Source: Pseudomonadota bacterium
Lineage (GTDB): Bacteria; Pseudomonadota; Gammaproteobacteria; UBA4575
NCBI GenBank assembly: GCA_009839635.1
Contig: VXPJ01000138.1
Span: 1-7,880 of the forward strand
DNA: 7,880 bases
Reading direction: 5' to 3'
Shown here: positions 6,875 to 7,880 of the stretch, one piece after another
How positions within the stretch are numbered: position 1 is the first letter of the stretch
Layout of the letters: each line of letters begins with the position of its first letter
Notes under the pieces: model-generated
Told to the model about the DNA's origin: nothing
Databases searched by the model: none
Seen by the model: only the letters and a program-made list of their open reading frames with translations
Translations under genes and position numbers: made by a program

Positions 6875-6950
6875 AGGCCAGTAGCTCAATTGGCAGAGCG
6901 GCGGTCTCCAAAACCGCAGGTTGGGGGTTCGATTCCCTCCTGGCCTGCCA
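6875..6950 (+). tRNA. tRNA-Trp (anticodon CCA)
   Basis: A 76-base cloverleaf with CCA encoded. The acceptor stem AGGCCAG (6875-6881) pairs with CTGGCCT (6940-6946), with discriminator G at 6947 and CCA at 6948-6950. The D arm is GCTC...GAGC. The anticodon stem GCGGT/ACCGC encloses CTCCAAA, with anticodon CCA at 6908-6910. The T arm GGGGG/CCCTC encloses TTCGATT and has one G-T pair. G73 and the CCA anticodon are the bacterial TrpRS identity elements. It decodes UGG and precedes secE, as in many gammaproteobacteria, so it is probably processed from a shared transcript. Confidence 0.98.
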
Positions 6951-7005
6951 ATGACGGATGCGGCCCGGGGCTACACATCGATCAGGCAGGAATTCTAGGC
7001 AGGAC

Positions 7006-7374
7006 ATGGCAGCAAAACCTGACGCCACCATGAGCGGCGTGGACACCCTGAAACTGGCGGTATCGGGCACGATACTGGCTGCCAGCGTGCTCGCGTTCTA
7101 TGTCTTTGCGGACCTGGCACTGCTGTACCGCGTGCTGACGATTGTCGCGGCCGTGGTCGTGGCGGCCGGGATTTCCCTGACGACCGAGCGTGGCCGCTCG
7201 TTCGCAGGCTTCATGCAGGATGCGCGCACCGAGGTGCGCAAGATGGTGTGGCCGACGCGGATCGAGACCCTGCAGACCACGCTTGTGGTACTCGTGGTGG
7301 TCATCATCCTTGCGTTGTTTTTATGGCTTGTGGATCGCGGGCTGAGTTCCCTGATCCAGCTTGTGATCAGGTAG
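7006..7374 (+). CDS. secE: Preprotein translocase subunit SecE
   Basis: Inner-membrane subunit of the SecYEG channel; it clamps and stabilises SecY during protein export and membrane insertion. The 122-residue product matches the three-helix proteobacterial form: hydrophobic segments at about 15-36, 39-58 and 92-115. The family signature TEVRKMVWPTRIET at 75-88 forms the amphipathic helix and hinge before the last membrane segment. The ATG at 7006 gives the normal length. Upstream in-frame ATGs (6958 and earlier) would add an unrelated arginine-rich leader. The ribosome binding site is imperfect (AGGA at 6988 is a little far; AGGA at 7001 is too close), so ATG 7030 (residue 25 of the longer frame, giving MSGVDTLKL) is a weaker alternative. 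It is 55 bases after tRNA-Trp and 10 bases before nusG. Confidence 0.96.
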   Translation: MAAKPDATMSGVDTLKLAVSGTILAASVLAFYVFADLALLYRVLTIVAAVVVAAGISLTTERGRSFAGFMQDARTEVRKMVWPTRIETLQTTLVVLVVVIILALFLWLVDRGLSSLIQLVIR

Positions 7375-7384
7375 GGGCGGACTG

Positions 7385-7880
7385 ATGGCAATGCGTTGGT
7401 ATGTCGTGCATGCGTACTCCGGGTTTGAACACCAGGTCAAGCGCTCATTGGCGGAGCGGATCGAACGGTTCGAGATGCAGGACAAGTTTGGCGAGATCCT
7501 GGTACCGGTTGAGGAAGTCGTGGAGATGCGCGAAGGCCAGAAAAGGCGCAGCGAACGGAAATTCTTCCCGGGTTACGTTTTGATGAAGATGGAAATGAAC
7601 GATGACACCTGGCACCTGGTCAAGGATTGCCCCAAGGTGCTCGGCTTCATTGGCGGCTCCACCGAAAAGCCGGCCCCGATCACCGAGAAAGAAGCACAGA
7701 ACATCAAGGAGCGCATGCAGGAAGGGGTGGACCAGCCCAAGCCCAAGGTGCTGTTCGAGCCCGGCGAGGTGGTTCGTGTCACCGACGGACCGTTCAACGA
7801 CTTCAACGGGGTTGTCGAGGAAGTGAATTACGAGAAGAGCCGCATGCTCGTGGCCGTCCAGATCTTTGGGCGCTCCACGC
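7385..7880 (+). CDS. nusG: Transcription termination/antitermination factor NusG, 3' partial
   Basis: Binds RNA polymerase at the clamp, suppresses pausing, and links the enzyme to the ribosome (S10) or to Rho. The frame is open to the right edge: 165 residues are present, and the E. coli protein has 181, so only the last dozen or so are missing. The NGN domain covers about 4-100 (RWYVVHAYSGFE at 4-15, ERKFFPGYVL at 57-66, WHLVK at 76-80, GFIGG at 87-91). The KOW domain begins near 125 (PGEVVRVTDGPF at 126-137, then DFNGVVEEVNYEKSR at 139-153) and runs into IFGRST. A purine-rich GGGGCGG directly before the ATG serves as ribosome binding site; ATG 7391 is an alternative. Coupled to secE by a 10-base gap. 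The usual next genes, rplK and rplA, would lie beyond the edge. Confidence 0.98.
   Translation, partial: MAMRWYVVHAYSGFEHQVKRSLAERIERFEMQDKFGEILVPVEEVVEMREGQKRRSERKFFPGYVLMKMEMNDDTWHLVKDCPKVLGFIGGSTEKPAPITEKEAQNIKERMQEGVDQPKPKVLFEPGEVVRVTDGPFNDFNGVVEEVNYEKSRMLVAVQIFGRST

Noticed and set aside
6875..6950. tRNA-Trp as an integration site for the AT-rich segment
   Set aside because: Islands normally join at the tRNA 3' end, which here leads straight into intact secE. No second copy of the tRNA 3' end or integrase is present in the window.
6732..7070. Minus-strand open frame across tRNA-Trp containing RRESNPQPAVLETAALPIEL
   Set aside because: This peptide is the antisense translation of the tRNA gene, a well-known spurious annotation. 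The plus-strand tRNA cloverleaf is complete.
1..7880. CRISPR array, insertion sequence or prophage
   Set aside because: No regularly spaced repeats, transposase, terminal inverted repeats or phage structural genes were found on either strand.

Overview
The window looks like chromosome from a proteobacterium, most likely a gammaproteobacterium. The right end carries the conserved order tRNA-Trp, secE, nusG, and the NusG and SecE sequences are of the gammaproteobacterial type. No species is claimed. Base composition changes along the window: roughly the first 3.3 kb is visibly AT-rich, and from about 3440 onward the DNA is GC-rich with C/G-ending codons.

Left part (1-3092): a restriction-modification fragment. 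The first gene enters from beyond the left edge. It is a type I-style adenine-N6 DNA methyltransferase (HsdM) fused in one chain to a specificity (HsdS-like) region with two target-recognition modules. It is followed 33 bases later, in the same reading frame, by a 231-residue protein. That protein belongs to no family I can name with confidence, but it carries a clear HEPN-type R-N-x-x-A-H motif, the signature of many defence-linked RNases. No HsdR subunit, integrase or transposase is visible, so the rest of the locus must lie to the left if it exists.

Middle (3093-5864): a 207-base gap holds a plausible sigma70 promoter and a small inverted repeat. It leads to a complete TonB-dependent outer-membrane receptor of 854 residues with a strong ribosome binding site. 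The first ~140 bases of this gene are still relatively AT-rich, so the compositional change falls at or just inside its 5' end.

Right part (5938-7880): a CbbY-type HAD sugar-phosphate phosphatase stands alone, outside any visible Calvin-cycle operon. After it come 184 non-coding bases dense in short direct and inverted repeats, then tRNA-Trp, secE and the start of nusG. These last three are probably one transcript, starting from a promoter just before the tRNA. SecE is part of the SecYEG export channel, and NusG couples transcription to translation and to Rho.

The most interesting part is the left edge: a two-module M-S fusion paired with a HEPN protein whose start codon is unclear. It is a candidate methyltransferase plus RNase-like accessory or effector defence unit. 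The functional pairing is inferred from adjacency and one motif.
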